From Prochilodus magdalenae (lineage: Eukaryota > Chordata > Actinopteri > Characiformes > Prochilodontidae): a stretch of 64,000 nt of DNA. Of this stretch, positions 1 to 11,300 are shown in pieces. The position numbers and the translations under genes were made by a program. The stretch is from assembly GCA_024036415.1 (NCBI GenBank), contig JAMWET010000532.1, positions 521,501-585,500 on the forward strand, read 5' to 3'. Under the pieces are notes generated by a model, which was not told the origin of the DNA, did no database searches, and was given only the letters and a program-made list of their open reading frames with translations. Each line of letters begins with the position of its first letter. Positions within the stretch are counted from its first letter, which is position 1.

Positions 1-1539
1 TGCTAATGAGTGTTTTTCAGGATTAAATATACAGTCGTCTGCAAATGTCATGGTGTCCCTGGACAAAATACCTGTTGTGCAAATGCTTTACAGAGAACAC
101 AGTTTGGCACATTTCAATACTGTTGTTTGCAGGATTTAAATGTGGTTTGTGCACAAATTATGGCACATTTAATCCCTTATGTTAAACTTTAAGACATAAG
201 TGCAATGCAATGCTTAGACTTATTTTTCGCTAAAGAAAATCAACAACATGTAATACATTAGATGAGTCATCCAAACATACCATGCTTAATTCTGTTAGTC
301 TTATTTTATTTATAAAGATATGTTTTTATGTAGAATCTTGATTAGAGTGCATGAAAGAAATTGATCTGCATTCTTGAGTTTTGATTTAAATTTAAAAGCC
401 ATAAAAAGATGTAGAGGTGGGGGTGGAGTTGGGGGTCTCATGTTTAAAGCTAGGAAATATTTTTATTTGCTTTAAATAAGCATAACACACTCACTCCATC
501 GTACAAAATAGACAGTTAACCTGGGTAATTTACTGACTGCTAACTTTACATGGTCAGAGTCAGTTTTGTGTTAACATTATCTGTATAGTGGGATTGGACA
601 AATGGGGTTTCTCCTTTTATAGGTTTTATGTCATTGAAATTGTATGGAGAAAATAATTTCCCCTTGGTATAAACCTTGGGGATCCCAACAGTGCTCATCT
701 TATTTTGGGACCAGATTAGATTTTTGGCTGATCCAGATTGATTTTTGATAAATTGGACAGCAAAAAAACCCAACATGAAATCATATCCGAATCTTATTGC
801 AGGTGGTTTGAAATATAACGTAATGTCTGGACACACAAATCCACTTTGAGCACTTGCAAATGACAGTCGCCTTAAAGGATCTGATTTGAGAAACAGATTG
901 ACTCTGCCTGTAGTCTGAACACAGTGTTCCAGCCCCCAACACACCTGATCCAACTAATCAGCTCATTAACAACCCCGTACTTAGTCACGGTGGGTGGGCT
1001 GAGGCAGGAACGGCACTAAAATGTGTGGAGCAGTGGGCCCCCTTCACAGCGCTTGGCAATATCGCTCTAAACTACAGTTTAATGCAGCCATCAGGTTGTT
1101 TAGGTTAATGGCCCTACTGTGTGGTGATGATGGTGTGTTTAGCTAAGGCCTCTTTCACACATAATGCATAATGACTCAGAGTTTTATTGCGTGACAACAA
1201 CATTCCAGTCACGGCAATTCAATTCAAATGAGTTTGACTGGTTTAGCATTGTTTAAAGACATCGTCACAAAGCTGCTTCATAGGCCCCTTAATGAGAAGC
1301 GGAGGGTGACAGAGACAGGAAATTCTCTCGAAGAATATAAGGAAGAACACTATGAGGAACAAAGACTCTAAAGAGGAACCCATCCTCCTCTGGCTATAAC
1401 TAGATAGTGGACTTCTTTTCCCAATATGTAAAAACTCAGCAAATAGTTCTGACTGAGAATAATTTGACTGAGAAGTTCAAATGTTTTGCATACCACTCTG
1501 AGAGAAGATTAGAAAAATAAAGTTGCAGGTTAGAGGTAG
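1..1539. other. 5' flank, no gene recognised
   Basis: I see no convincing exon here. A 135-codon open frame on the minus strand (546-953) matches no protein family I know. Its upstream end, near 925-960 on the plus strand, reads like the generic end of dispersed fish repeats ending in a stretch like acacacctgatccaactaat. It is most likely repeat-derived. Confidence 0.5.
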
Positions 1540-1614
1540 ATAGATAGATAGATAGATAGATAGATGGATAGATGGATAGATGGATGGATAGATGGATAGA
1601 TGGATGGATAGATA
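1540..1614. repeat. GATA/GATG microsatellite, left part
   Basis: Tandem tetranucleotides gata and gatg run up to the left end of a Tc1-like element. The same tetranucleotide resumes on the other side at 3073-3088, so one microsatellite was split by the insertion. Confidence 0.9.
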
Positions 1615-3072
1615 CAGTGGGGAAAATAAGTATTTAGTCAGTCAGATAGCAAGTTGTCCCACTTAAAAAGATGAGAGAGATACATCATAGGTAGACCTAG
1701 ATAGATAGACATAGATGATAGAAAAAAATTGATAGAAAGTCAGATTTTTAAAGAATTTATTTGCAAATAATGGTGGAAAATAAGTATTTGGTCACATAAC
1801 AAAAGTTCATCTCAATAGTATATCCTTTGTTGGATGACAGAGGTCAAAGATAGAGGTTGGCAGTCACTGTATGGATGTTGGCCCACCATAGAGAGTGATG
1901 TTTTGGGGCTGTCGGCGGGCAACACGGACTTTCAACTCCCTCCAAAGGTTTTCGATGGGGTTGAGATGGACTGGATTAGGACAGGACTTTGAAAGGAGTT
2001 TCTTACGTAAGCCACTCCTTTGTTGCCCATGGCAGTGTGCTTGAGATCATTGTCATGCTGAAAGACCCAGCCACGTTTCATCTTCATTGCCCTTGCTGAT
2101 GGAAGGAGGTTAGCACCCAAAATCTCACATACATGGCCCCCATTCATTCTTTCATGTACACGGACCATCGTCCTGGTCCCTTTGCAGAGACAGCCCCAAA
2201 GCATGATGTCAGTCACATGGATGTGGATTGGATGCAACACACTTTCCTAGAGGAGTGAGTTTCTACTTTGGTTTCAGACCATATGACATTCTCCCAATAC
2301 TCTTCTGGAACATCCAAATGGATTAGCAAACTTCAGACGTGCCTGGATATGGACTGAGTAAGCAGGGGACAGTATGGCACTGCAGAGATCATAGTCCCTG
2401 GCGTCGTAGTGTGTTGCTGATGGTAGCCTTTGTAACGTTGGTCCCAGCTTCCAGTCATTCACTAGATCCCCCCTTGTGGTTCTGGATTTTTCCTTACCGA
2501 CATCATTTTGACCCCACGGGCTGAGATCTTGCGTGGAGCCCCAGATCGAGGGAGATTAGTAGTGGTCTTGTAGGTCTTCCATTTTCTGATTATTGCTCCC
2601 ACAGTAGATTTCTTCACATCAAGCTGCTTGCCTATTGCAGATTCAGTCTTCCCAGCCTGGTGCAGGTCTACAATTCGGTTTCTGGTGTCCTCCGACAGCT
2701 CTTTCGTCTTCACCATAGTGGAGTTTGGAGTGTCAGTTTGAGGTTGTAGGCAGGTGACTTTTATACTGTTAACGACTTCAAACAGGTGCCATTAATACAG
2801 GTAATGAGTGGGGGGAGAGGAGTAAAAAGAAGTTACAGGTCTGTGACAGCCAGAAATCTTGCTTGTTTGTTATTGACCAAATACTTATTTTCCACCATTA
2901 TTTGCAAATAAATTCTTTAAAAATCAGACAAAATCACTTTCTCAATTTTCTTCCACATTTTGTCTCTCATAGTTGAGGTCTACCTATGATGTCAATTACA
3001 GGCCTCTCTCATCTTTTTAAGTGGGACAACTTGCACAATTGGTGACTGACTAAATACTTATTTTCCCCACTG
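1615..3072 (-). mobile_element. Tc1-like DNA transposon with long inverted repeats
   Basis: The ends read CAGTGGGGAAAATAAGTATT on the left and its reverse complement on the right, flanked by TA on both sides (1613-1614 and 3073-3074), the Tc1/mariner target duplication. The inverted repeats are about 190 bp (1615-1805 against 2870-3072). A second copy of the GGAAAATAAGTATTTGG core lies at each inner end, giving an IR/DR arrangement. A decayed transposase is encoded on the minus strand between them. The element is about 1.46 kb, near full length for this family. Divergence between the two ends shows it is an old copy. Confidence 0.9.
1932..2716 (-). pseudogene. Decayed Tc1-like transposase
   Basis: Three adjacent minus-strand frames make up the remains of one Tc1-like transposase. 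The segment at 2716-2462 starts MVKTKELSEDTRNRIVDLHQ and looks like the N-terminal helix-turn-helix DNA-binding part. The segment at 2240-1932 contains a decayed DDE-type core: MLWGC, then a [12 protein letters not shown] stretch carrying the second catalytic aspartate. Frame breaks between the pieces mean it cannot make an intact enzyme. In this family the enzyme acts in the nucleus on the inverted repeats at the element ends. Confidence 0.85.
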
Positions 3073-3109
3073 TAGATAGATAGATGGCACCTAGAGAAGT
3101 GCACATGGC

Positions 3110-4955
3110 TGTGGATTAGACACAATCAGAAGTGTGGGTCAGTATAGCGACGGATTAGACACATAGAGGAGTGTGAGTCAGTATGACTGTGGATTAGACA
3201 CATAGAGGAGTGAGGGTCAGTATGACTGTGGATTAGACACATAGAGGAGTAAGGGTCAGTATGACTGTGGATTAGACACATAGAGGAGTGAGGGTCAGTA
3301 TGACTGTGGATTAGACACATAGAGGAGTGAGGGTCAGTATGGCTGTGGATTAGACACATAGAGGAGTGACGGTCAGTACAGCTGTATATTAGACACACAG
3401 AAGAGTGACCATCAGTACAGCTGTGGATTAGACACATAGAGGAGTAACGGTCAGTACAGCTGTATATTAGACACATACAGGAGTGATGGTCAGTACAGCT
3501 GTATATTAGACACATAGAGGAGTAACGGTCAGTACAGCTGTATATTAGACACATAGAGGAGTGACGGTCAGTACAGCTGTATATTAGACACATAGAGGAG
3601 TGACGGTCAGTATAGCTGTATATTAGACACATAGAGGAGTGACGGTCAGTACAGCTGTATATTAGACACATAGAGGAGTGACGGTCAGTACAGGTGTATA
3701 TTAGACACATAGAGGAGTAACGGTCAGTACAGCTGTATATTAGACACATAGAGGAGTGACGGTCAGTACAGCTGTATATTAGACACATAGAGGAGTGACG
3801 GTCAGTACAGCTGTATATTAGACACATAGAGGAGTGACGGTCAGTACAGCTGTATATTAGACACATAGAGGAGTGACGGTCAGTACAGCTGTATATTAGA
3901 CACATAGAGGAGTGACGGTCAGTACAGCTGTATATTAGACACATAGAGGAGTGACGGTCAGTACAGCTGTATATTAGACGCATAGAGAAGTGACGGTCAG
4001 TACAGTTGTATATTAGACACATAGAGGAGTGACGGTCAGTACAGTTGTATATTAGACACATAGAGGAGTAACGGTCAGTACAGCTGTATATTAGACACAT
4101 AGAGGAGTAACGGTCAGTACAGCTGTATATTAGACACATAGAGGAGTGACGGTCAGTACAGCTGTATATTAGACACATAGAGGAGTGACGGTCAGTACAG
4201 CTGTATATTAGACACATAGAGGAGTGACGGTCAGTACAGCTGTATATTAGACACATAGAGGAGTGACGGTCAGTACAGCTGTATATTAGACACATAGAGG
4301 AGTGACGGTCAGTACAGCTGTATATTAGACACATAGAGGAGTGACGGTCAGTACAGCTGTATATTAGACGCATAGAGGAGTGTCAGTACAGTTGTATATT
4401 AGACACATAGAGGAGTGACGGTCAGTACAGTTGTATATTAGACACATAGAGGAGTGACGGTCAGTACAGCTGTATATTAGACACATAGAGGAGTGACGGT
4501 CAGTACAGCTGTATATTAGACACATAGAGGAGTGACGGTCAGTACAGCTGTATATTAGACGCATAGAGGAGTGACGGTCAGTACAGCTGTATATTAGACA
4601 CATAGAGGAGTGACGGTCAGTACAGTTGTATATTAGACACATAGAGGAGTAACGGTCAGTACAGCTGTATATTAGACACATAGAGGAGTAACGGTCAGTA
4701 CAGTTGTATATTAGACGCATAGAGGAGTAACGGTCAGTACAGCTGTATATTAGACGCATAGAGGAGTGACGGTCAGTACAGCTGTATATTAGACGCATAG
4801 AGAAGTGACGGTCAGTACAGCTGTATATTAGACGCATAGAGAAGTGACGGTCAGTACAGCTGTATATTAGACACATAGAGAAGTGACGGTCAGTACAGCT
4901 GTATATTAGACACATAGAGAAGTGACGGTCAGTACAGCTGTATATTAGACATAGA
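3110..4955. repeat. 39-bp minisatellite, about 47 units
   Basis: A 39-bp unit (core agacacatagaggagtgacg followed by gtcagtacagctgtatatt) is repeated head to tail about 47 times. The first six or so units (3120-3345) are a distinct variant, with ggattag and gtatgactg replacing tatattag and gtacagctg. The rest are nearly identical, differing mostly at four or five positions. Because 39 is a multiple of three, the minus strand stays open and reads as 13-residue repeats (MCLIYSCTDRHSS). A unit near 4380 lacks 4 bp and breaks that frame. I do not regard it as coding: it has no Kozak or splice context and no recognisable protein. Confidence 0.95.
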
Positions 4956-5880
4956 GCAACTTTTGCACCCTATTCATTCTGGGGTGCCCCATTAAAAAGG
5001 CTGTATACATGGATGCGGTTCCTGATCTGACTAAACCAAATTGTGGAACAAGAAAGCAGAGAAAAATGTAAATCAAGAAGATAACAATCATTTTGAAAAA
5101 TATATTATTTTGCTTTTTTAGTTAGTTAAAGAGGCTATCATATATTGTTTACAAATAATAACAAAAATAATTTCCATCTGTTATGCTCTAAATATGCACA
5201 CAGAAGGTATTGGTGATGTCTTGTATCTCTCAGTCTGGCATTGAATGCCTCACTCATTTTAGTTCCTTGTTTGGTGGCCTGCAACTTGTAATGTCTCAGG
5301 TGGAGGGAGCCAAACCCTAAAGCAGGGTTCTTCAGTTCTGGTGCTGGAGGGCACTGTTTGGTGATTTCCAGGCTAAACCCTGTTTAAGAGCTCCGCTCTG
5401 AAGTCAAAATTTTTATTGGCAAAATCCAAACTGTTTGTGTCTCTCAGTAGGAGTGGCCCGTTGAAGGATACAACATGCATCTGGATATGCTATAAAGCTT
5501 TGTTCCAGAATGATTCTGCTGGCTCTTTGTGTTGGAAGGTTTTCCAGCCTTTTGTCTTGAGGGCTGGTTAGCGAGGAATGCCGGATATGAGCAGCATATT
5601 CCTAAACCTTGCCTAATCCTGAGCACAAGACTTCAGCTGAAGTCTTGACTGTCAGCCCTGAATGATGATCCCAAAGACTTTGATAGCATGACTGACCTCC
5701 GGCTTTAGTTAATGATCTAGTAGGAGTTCATGCAGAGGGTTTAGCTGAGATTTAAGACAGTCCCAGTCTAGAACAGTGTGTGTGCTGAAGAAGGTGCAGA
5801 GTAAGTATGCATCTTAAGCAGTTCCCATATGGTTCCTGGGTTCTCTCCAGACAGTTACTATGGTATTTTAAGGTATGTTA
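4956..5880. other. Intergenic, no gene seen
   Basis: No exon or transposase is recognisable. Around 5320-5395 the phrase ggttcttcagttctggtgct resembles the start of widespread fish interspersed repeats. Short open frames here have no family resemblance. Confidence 0.4.
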
Positions 5881-6183
5881 ATACACTGCTAGGTGGTTGC
5901 TATGGTGTTTCAAGTGATTGCTAATGTGTTGCTAGGTGATTGCTATGGTAACTCATGTTGTTGTCAGGTGTTGCTAGTGTGTTGCTCTGTAGTTGCTAAG
6001 GGACCTAAGGTAGTTGCAAATTTGTTGTTAGGTGATTTTTCTGGTATTCCAGGTGGTTGCTATGTATTTCTAGGTGGTTGCTACAGCCTCTCTGGTGTTT
6101 TTAGGGTGTTGGTAGATGGTTGCAATAGTAGTCCAATTGTTATATTGTTGTGCAGTTGTGATTATATCCCACTTGGTTATTGA
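5881..6183. repeat. Degenerate GTTGCTA-type tandem repeat, block 1
   Basis: Irregular repetition of phrases such as ggttgctatggt and gtgttgctaggtgattgcta, about 20-25 bp apart. The same motif returns at about 7440-7735, on the far side of a Tc1 fragment. The plus-strand frame 5893-6183 is a by-product of the repeat. Confidence 0.75.
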
Positions 6184-6198
6184 AATACATTATTTTGC

Positions 6199-7000
6199 CA
6201 GACCTATTCATTCACCCATCCAAATCATTGAATTCAGGTGTTCCAATCCCTTTTATGGCCACAGGTGTATAAAACCAAGCACCTAGGCATGCAGACTATT
6301 TCTACAGACATTTGTGAAAGAATGGGTCGCTCTCAGAAGCTCAGTGAATTCCAGCAGGGTAACAAGATAGGATGCCATCTGTGCAACAAGTACTTTCTGC
6401 AGAGCCAATCTCTTTAGACCTCCAAACTTCATGTGGCCTTCAGAGTAGCTTAGGAACAGTGGTTAGAAAGCTTCATGGAATGGGTTTCCATGCCCAAGCA
6501 GCTGCATTCAAGCCTTACATCACCAAGCGCAATGCAGGGTGTCAAATGGAGGGGTGTAAAGCTCAGCAGACCAAGGGATTTTGAAGAATTTCATGCTGCC
6601 TACTTTGTGGGAACAGTTTGGGGATGGCCCCTTCCATGACTAACATGACTGAGCACCAGTACACAATGCAAGGTCCATAAAGACATGATGAGCGAATTTG
6701 ATGTGGAAGAACTTGACCGGCACGCAGAGAGTCCTGACCTAAACCTGATAAAACACATTTGGGATGACCTAGAACAAACCAGGCCTTCTCATCCAACATC
6801 AATGTCTGATCTCACAAATTCACTGGAAGAATGGTCAAAAATTCAGACATTGCTGAATCTTGTGGAAAGTCTTCCCAGAAGAGTTGAAGCTGTTATAGCT
6901 GCACAAATTGCGCAGACATCATATTAAAGCCTATGGATTAAGAAAGGGATGTCACACAAGTTCATATGTGTGTGAAGGCAGACGAGTGAATACTTTTGAC
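6199..7000 (+). mobile_element. Internally deleted Tc1-like transposon
   Basis: The stretch reads as the sense strand of a common teleost Tc1-like element. It has a leader near 6225-6320, then an ATG followed by GRSQKLSEFQ (6322 onward). The helix-turn-helix and the first catalytic region are deleted. Later parts remain: TSCGLQSSLGTVVRKLHGMG (6430-6490), and the C-terminal region with SPDLNLIKHIWDDLEQTRPS (6730-6790) ending at a TAA near 6925. The glutamate of the DDE triad (NLIEH in relatives) is lysine here. The right end near 6965-6998 (gaaggcagacgagtgaatac) matches the usual 3' end, but terminal repeats are poorly preserved. Non-functional. Confidence 0.8.
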
Positions 7001-7439
7001 AGGTTTTAACAAGTTGTAACCACCCTCAGAATAAAAAGGGGTAGAGAGATATTTATTCTAAGCAGGGTCTCCCTCCAGCTTGACAAACATACTCAAAGAA
7101 ACACATTGATAAACATAAATAATAAACCCACAATGTATTAGTGGAGGAAAACAAACCCAACACCGTTATTTACATATGCACACTCCACCTCATTGCCAAA
7201 AGCTGGTCCAACTCAATTCAAAAGCAAGCTCCTTTCCAAGTTGAGAAGATCACTTCTACAAGCAAAAGTTTTGGATTTCAGTAAGCTCCAGTGTTGGTCT
7301 TTGTGTGGGGATTCTGTTTGGAATGGCACCGTCATTGTCCTTAATCCCAGAATCCTCTGAACCAGAACATCCACTTTGGATGTATAAGGGAAAAAATCTT
7401 GTCTATACAAACAAACAGGCAACAAACCATTAGCAACTC

Positions 7440-7735
7440 ATGTTAGCATAGCATGTTGGCCTAGCATGTTAGCACATCGTTATATATTAAATAATAGCGA
7501 AGCATTTAACCAGGGGTTACCAGTGAGTTACTATCTGGTTATGGTGGTATCTCGGGTAGTTGCCAGGTGGTTACTAGTGTGTGTTGCTAGGCAATTACTA
7601 TGGTTTCTTTGGTGGTTTTACAGGTTTCTAGATTGTTGCTACAGTAACCTAAATGGTTGCTAGTGTGATGTTACTGTGTTGCTATGGTATCTAAGGTTGT
7701 TGCCAGGTGGTTGCTAAGTGATTGGTATGGAAGTG
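7440..7735. repeat. Degenerate GTTGCTA-type tandem repeat, block 2
   Basis: Phrases such as gttgccaggtggttactagt and gttgctatggtatctaaggt recur irregularly, clearest from 7520. It shares its core with the block at 5881-6183. The two were probably one array, later separated by the Tc1 fragment and adjoining sequence. Confidence 0.7.
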
Positions 7736-7750
7736 TTTGCTGGTCTTATA

Positions 7751-7800
7751 AAGAAGAAGAAGAAGAAGAAGAAGAGGAGGAAGAAGAAGAAGAAGACGAC
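7751..7800. repeat. GAA/GAG trinucleotide repeat
   Basis: About 16 tandem gaa/gag triplets, purine-only on the plus strand, about 450 bp upstream of the emilin2 start codon. Confidence 0.95.
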
Positions 7801-7959
7801 TGTGGTGACGGTAGATTACAATAGTGCTGCCTTGCTCATTATGCATTGTGGAGATCAGTAATAATGAGAGAAGGAAGGATGTGGAAGGATGGAGGTAGAT
7901 GTCCAGATCCAGATAAAGCTTCTCACAGCACGTCAATGCTTTGCATTTGAAGGCACTTG

Positions 7960-8248
7960 GGGATTTTAGGGATTGACTATTGTGTGGTGTGTTTCTTAAC
8001 TCCTCGTCCCGCCCCCACCTCTTCTTCTCTAAGGCGGGGGAAGAGGGGGGCAGTGAGGGACCCCTGGAGAGCAGCTCCAAACTTTCTTCCTCACTCACTC
8101 ACTCACTCCCTCCAAACTTCCTTCAAGTCGCAGTGGATGGTGTGTCCCGTTCTTTCCGGGCTTCGGGACGCTTCAGCTCAACTGGACTCTGCTCACCCTT
8201 GTTATTTTGTGGGTTGTGTGGTTTAAGAGCTTTCCTACGATTTCTACG
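7960..8248 (+). promoter_or_regulatory. emilin2: Probable emilin2 promoter and 5' UTR
   Basis: This stretch lies directly upstream of the emilin2 ATG and is more GC-rich than its surroundings. It has GC-box-like sequences on both strands near 8009-8050 (cccgccccc, ggcggggga) and no clear TATA box, consistent with a GC-box promoter. The transcription start was not determined. Short open frames in this stretch are incidental. Confidence 0.5.
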
Positions 8249-8346
8249 ATGACTTGGAGCGCTTTTCTGACGGCTCTCGTGTTTCTGTGGAGTTTTTCTG
8301 CGAGCCCGGCAGCTTCTCAGTACAGACACGGCAGACACGGCAACAA
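8249..8346 (+). CDS. emilin2: emilin2 coding exon 1: signal peptide
   Basis: Starts [20 protein letters not shown], a typical secretory signal with probable cleavage after the Ala-Ala-Ser near residue 22. The exon ends at a consensus donor (gtgagt at 8347) with two bases of codon 33 (Lys) left over. Confidence 0.9.
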
Positions 8347-11300
8347 GTGAGTACAGCTGGACGAGCAGCAACGCTGTCCAGCGCCGTCCGTCAGACCCTC
8401 TGCTAGCGCGCTTTAGTCCAGGTACTGTCAGTGTAGAAGTGTACGAGCCTCCTGCCCTGACAGAGCCACAGCTCCTGGAGTTACTGCGCGCTAGGCTGGG
8501 TCTGAAAATAAGAGTCGACCTAGCCCTGATAAAGTGACATCGTTTTAGTCCTTATAATTCACCAAGCTAAAGCTAGCTTCCTATTCGCCAGCCTTATGTT
8601 AGAATGTTCCCGTTCCACCTTAAATGGTGCAGCATTTACATTGAGGAGAACACTTTCAGGTTCCACTTTAAATGGTGAGTAGTTGCATTCAGGTGCCAGC
8701 ATGTAGGTTCCACCTTTAATGGTGCAGCAGTTACTGTCAGGCACCCACTGTAACTGGTGGAGAAAGGTGGAACAGGAAACAACAGCAACAAGGGGCTCAC
8801 TAATTAGAAGCCATTTACACGAGTTTGATTATGACTATGTTTAGATAAATCCCCTGAAGAAAGGCTAGGGTGCCACCTTAACAAAAGCTAGGCTTCCACC
8901 TTAAGAGAAGCTCCAGGTGTCCACTGTACCCTGAGCAATGAATGTGTTGGTGAAAGGTATAAAGCTCCTGAAGCGTTGTCGGGTTAGGTCTGCTGATAGC
9001 ATAGAGGGATTTCAGATTGTGACTGGTCTTCCTGCTTCGGGCTACAGGCCAGGAGAAAGTGCTCATGAGTTGGCTGCCTCTAGCAGTGATTCTGTGTAAG
9101 AGAATTTCCCAAAGCTAAACTTAAAACAGAGAATTAAGTAAATCCAGAGAGAGGATCCGCTGGTGTATGGTCTGTTCTGTTGGTTGTTTGGTCTGTGAGA
9201 CTTTGTTGGAATTTATGTTGACGTGTGCAGCGAGGGAATTGTCTTGTACATATTGTACTTGGCAAGTAAGGATTCTGATGGGTGTCCAATAGGAGTGTTA
9301 TTTGCTGCTCCTCCTATTGGACAGGGTCGACTTAAAGTCAAGATGAGATCAAAATGGACCACTTGCCCTGTTTGGTTCATGTACATGTTCATATGAAGTG
9401 TTTATTATTAAACCGGGTATGGTAATATACAGAACCCTGCAGTACGGAGAGCATTTTCAGTCAAAACGCATTAAGTAAAATGATTCTGATTATTTCAGAA
9501 AACACTTCCAGGGAGATTAAATCTAAGATCTTCCGCTTGGTTATGTAAGGAGAAAGTCACAGTACAACAGGTGGGGGAAAAACAGGTGTTCACAAAACTG
9601 GAGCTCAGAACTCTATAGAGAATGCTATAGGGAATATGGGTGTCCCAGCAACTGTGTAACACCTGGTAGACCACCAACACTGTATCCATCAGACAAACAG
9701 TGCTTCAAGAGTGCTTAGGAGCTCCACTCTTCCTTCAGATCTGAAACTATCCACAGGTGCTTCTTTCCATCCTTCCAGAAGACAACTCAACACTAGGGAT
9801 CTGACAGGATGTGTAGCTGCTAAGATGGTCTTAAACATAGAAGCTGCTGGTGTTCCCAGAATAGTGGACTGCCCACCCCAAACGTCAGCATCACTAAGTG
9901 TGCTTAGGAACATTCAGATCATTTGGGACAGCAACTTCTCAAAACTGAAAGCAAGCCTCCCAAAAAAATGCAAGCTGTAATAAAGACAGGATGTGGACAC
10001 ATTAACACTGTATAATAACGAAACTGAACATGAGGCTTCTGGGAAATAAACTCATTTATGTATCCTCTTTTTCACCCTGATGCAGAAAAACAGATGATAT
10101 GTCTAACAGTCATAACTGGAAAGTAATTAATAAAAGGTGGCCTCTGACCCGCCTGAATACAGCGTTGCGGTACTCCACAGTACAGAACACAGAGTGTTCT
10201 GGTAAATCAGTGTTATGTTGTAATAATGCTCGTTAACTGAGACATCCCTTTGTTATTTTATATTTATTGCTGTTTGTTTCCTCTTTTCTCCCCAGGAACT
10301 GGTGCGCGTTTATCGTCCAAAAGAATGTGAGCTGCGCAGTGCAGGCGGGTTTGGAGGGGCCCGCGGAGGCTGCGCCCTGTCCTGCGAACCAGCCGGACTG
10401 CTTGCAGCAGATGAGGTAAGGAGCTCAGGAGAGCGGGAGGGGCCGCATCTCACAGGGCTTCTCATGAACTCACAAGAACTCAATGTCAACAAAAAAAGGA
10501 AGCTGTGCATCCCTTCATGTGGAGTGTTTACTCTACAGTGATTCAGTGTGGCGTTTAGACATTTAGAAAGCATTCGTGAGGAGGGGAACCACGTATTTAG
10601 GCATTTATGGGGACCAGATGTCCCCAGGATGGTCGGAAAAATGCAGTTGGTAACATCATGGGGGGGGATTTGGCTGGAGGCATGATGCTGTTTCTAACAA
10701 AGAAATGTAGGTGTTGTTTGAAGTACAGCGGAGAGATTTCCCTTTGATTACAGAGGTTACGGCAGGGTTAGGTGTGAAGATAGCGGAGTTGGTTAGCTAC
10801 GTTAGAACGCAGAAGTTGGTGGAAATAGCCCACAGGGCTGGAATACTTGTGTTTTTGTGTGGGTTGGGTGCAGTGGAGCTTAATTAGACATTCTCTGCTG
10901 TTTAAGTAGCCTGCCATTCTTAGCCTGAAGGCACTAAAAGACAGGGAACAACATACACTCCATGTTATTGTTCTAGATTTATCATCCCCATCCAGAGCTG
11001 TTACAGTTGTGTTTCTGGCATGTCGTATTTTTAATATCGCCTATTTGCTAAATGGTCACAAGTCATTTTAATTACTGCTGTCAAATGTGGTTTGTCTCTG
11101 AATAGGAGTGGAGGAGCCATACGTTTATGAAGTGAGTTTGTTATCTGGAATTTTGGGTCTATAATATAAAAGGGGTCTCATTTTATTAGGCCCAAGTTAA
11201 TGTGTGACTTTGATTGCCAGCTCAGATTTCATAAATATGTGGGGAGTTTCTACAACAGCTTTGTGTGCCCATAGTGACTCATATGTCTTGGTATTAACTG

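Noticed and set aside
546..953. 135-codon minus-strand open frame as a gene
   Set aside because: No motif, no start context, and its upstream end looks like generic interspersed repeat sequence.
3126..4915. Long minus-strand open frames of 13-residue repeats as a repeat protein gene
   Set aside because: They arise because the minisatellite unit is 39 bp. There is no splice context, no conserved protein similarity, and a 4-bp unit deletion breaks the frame.
3110..4955. CRISPR-like regular array
   Set aside because: Units are contiguous with no unique spacers, and the DNA is from a vertebrate.
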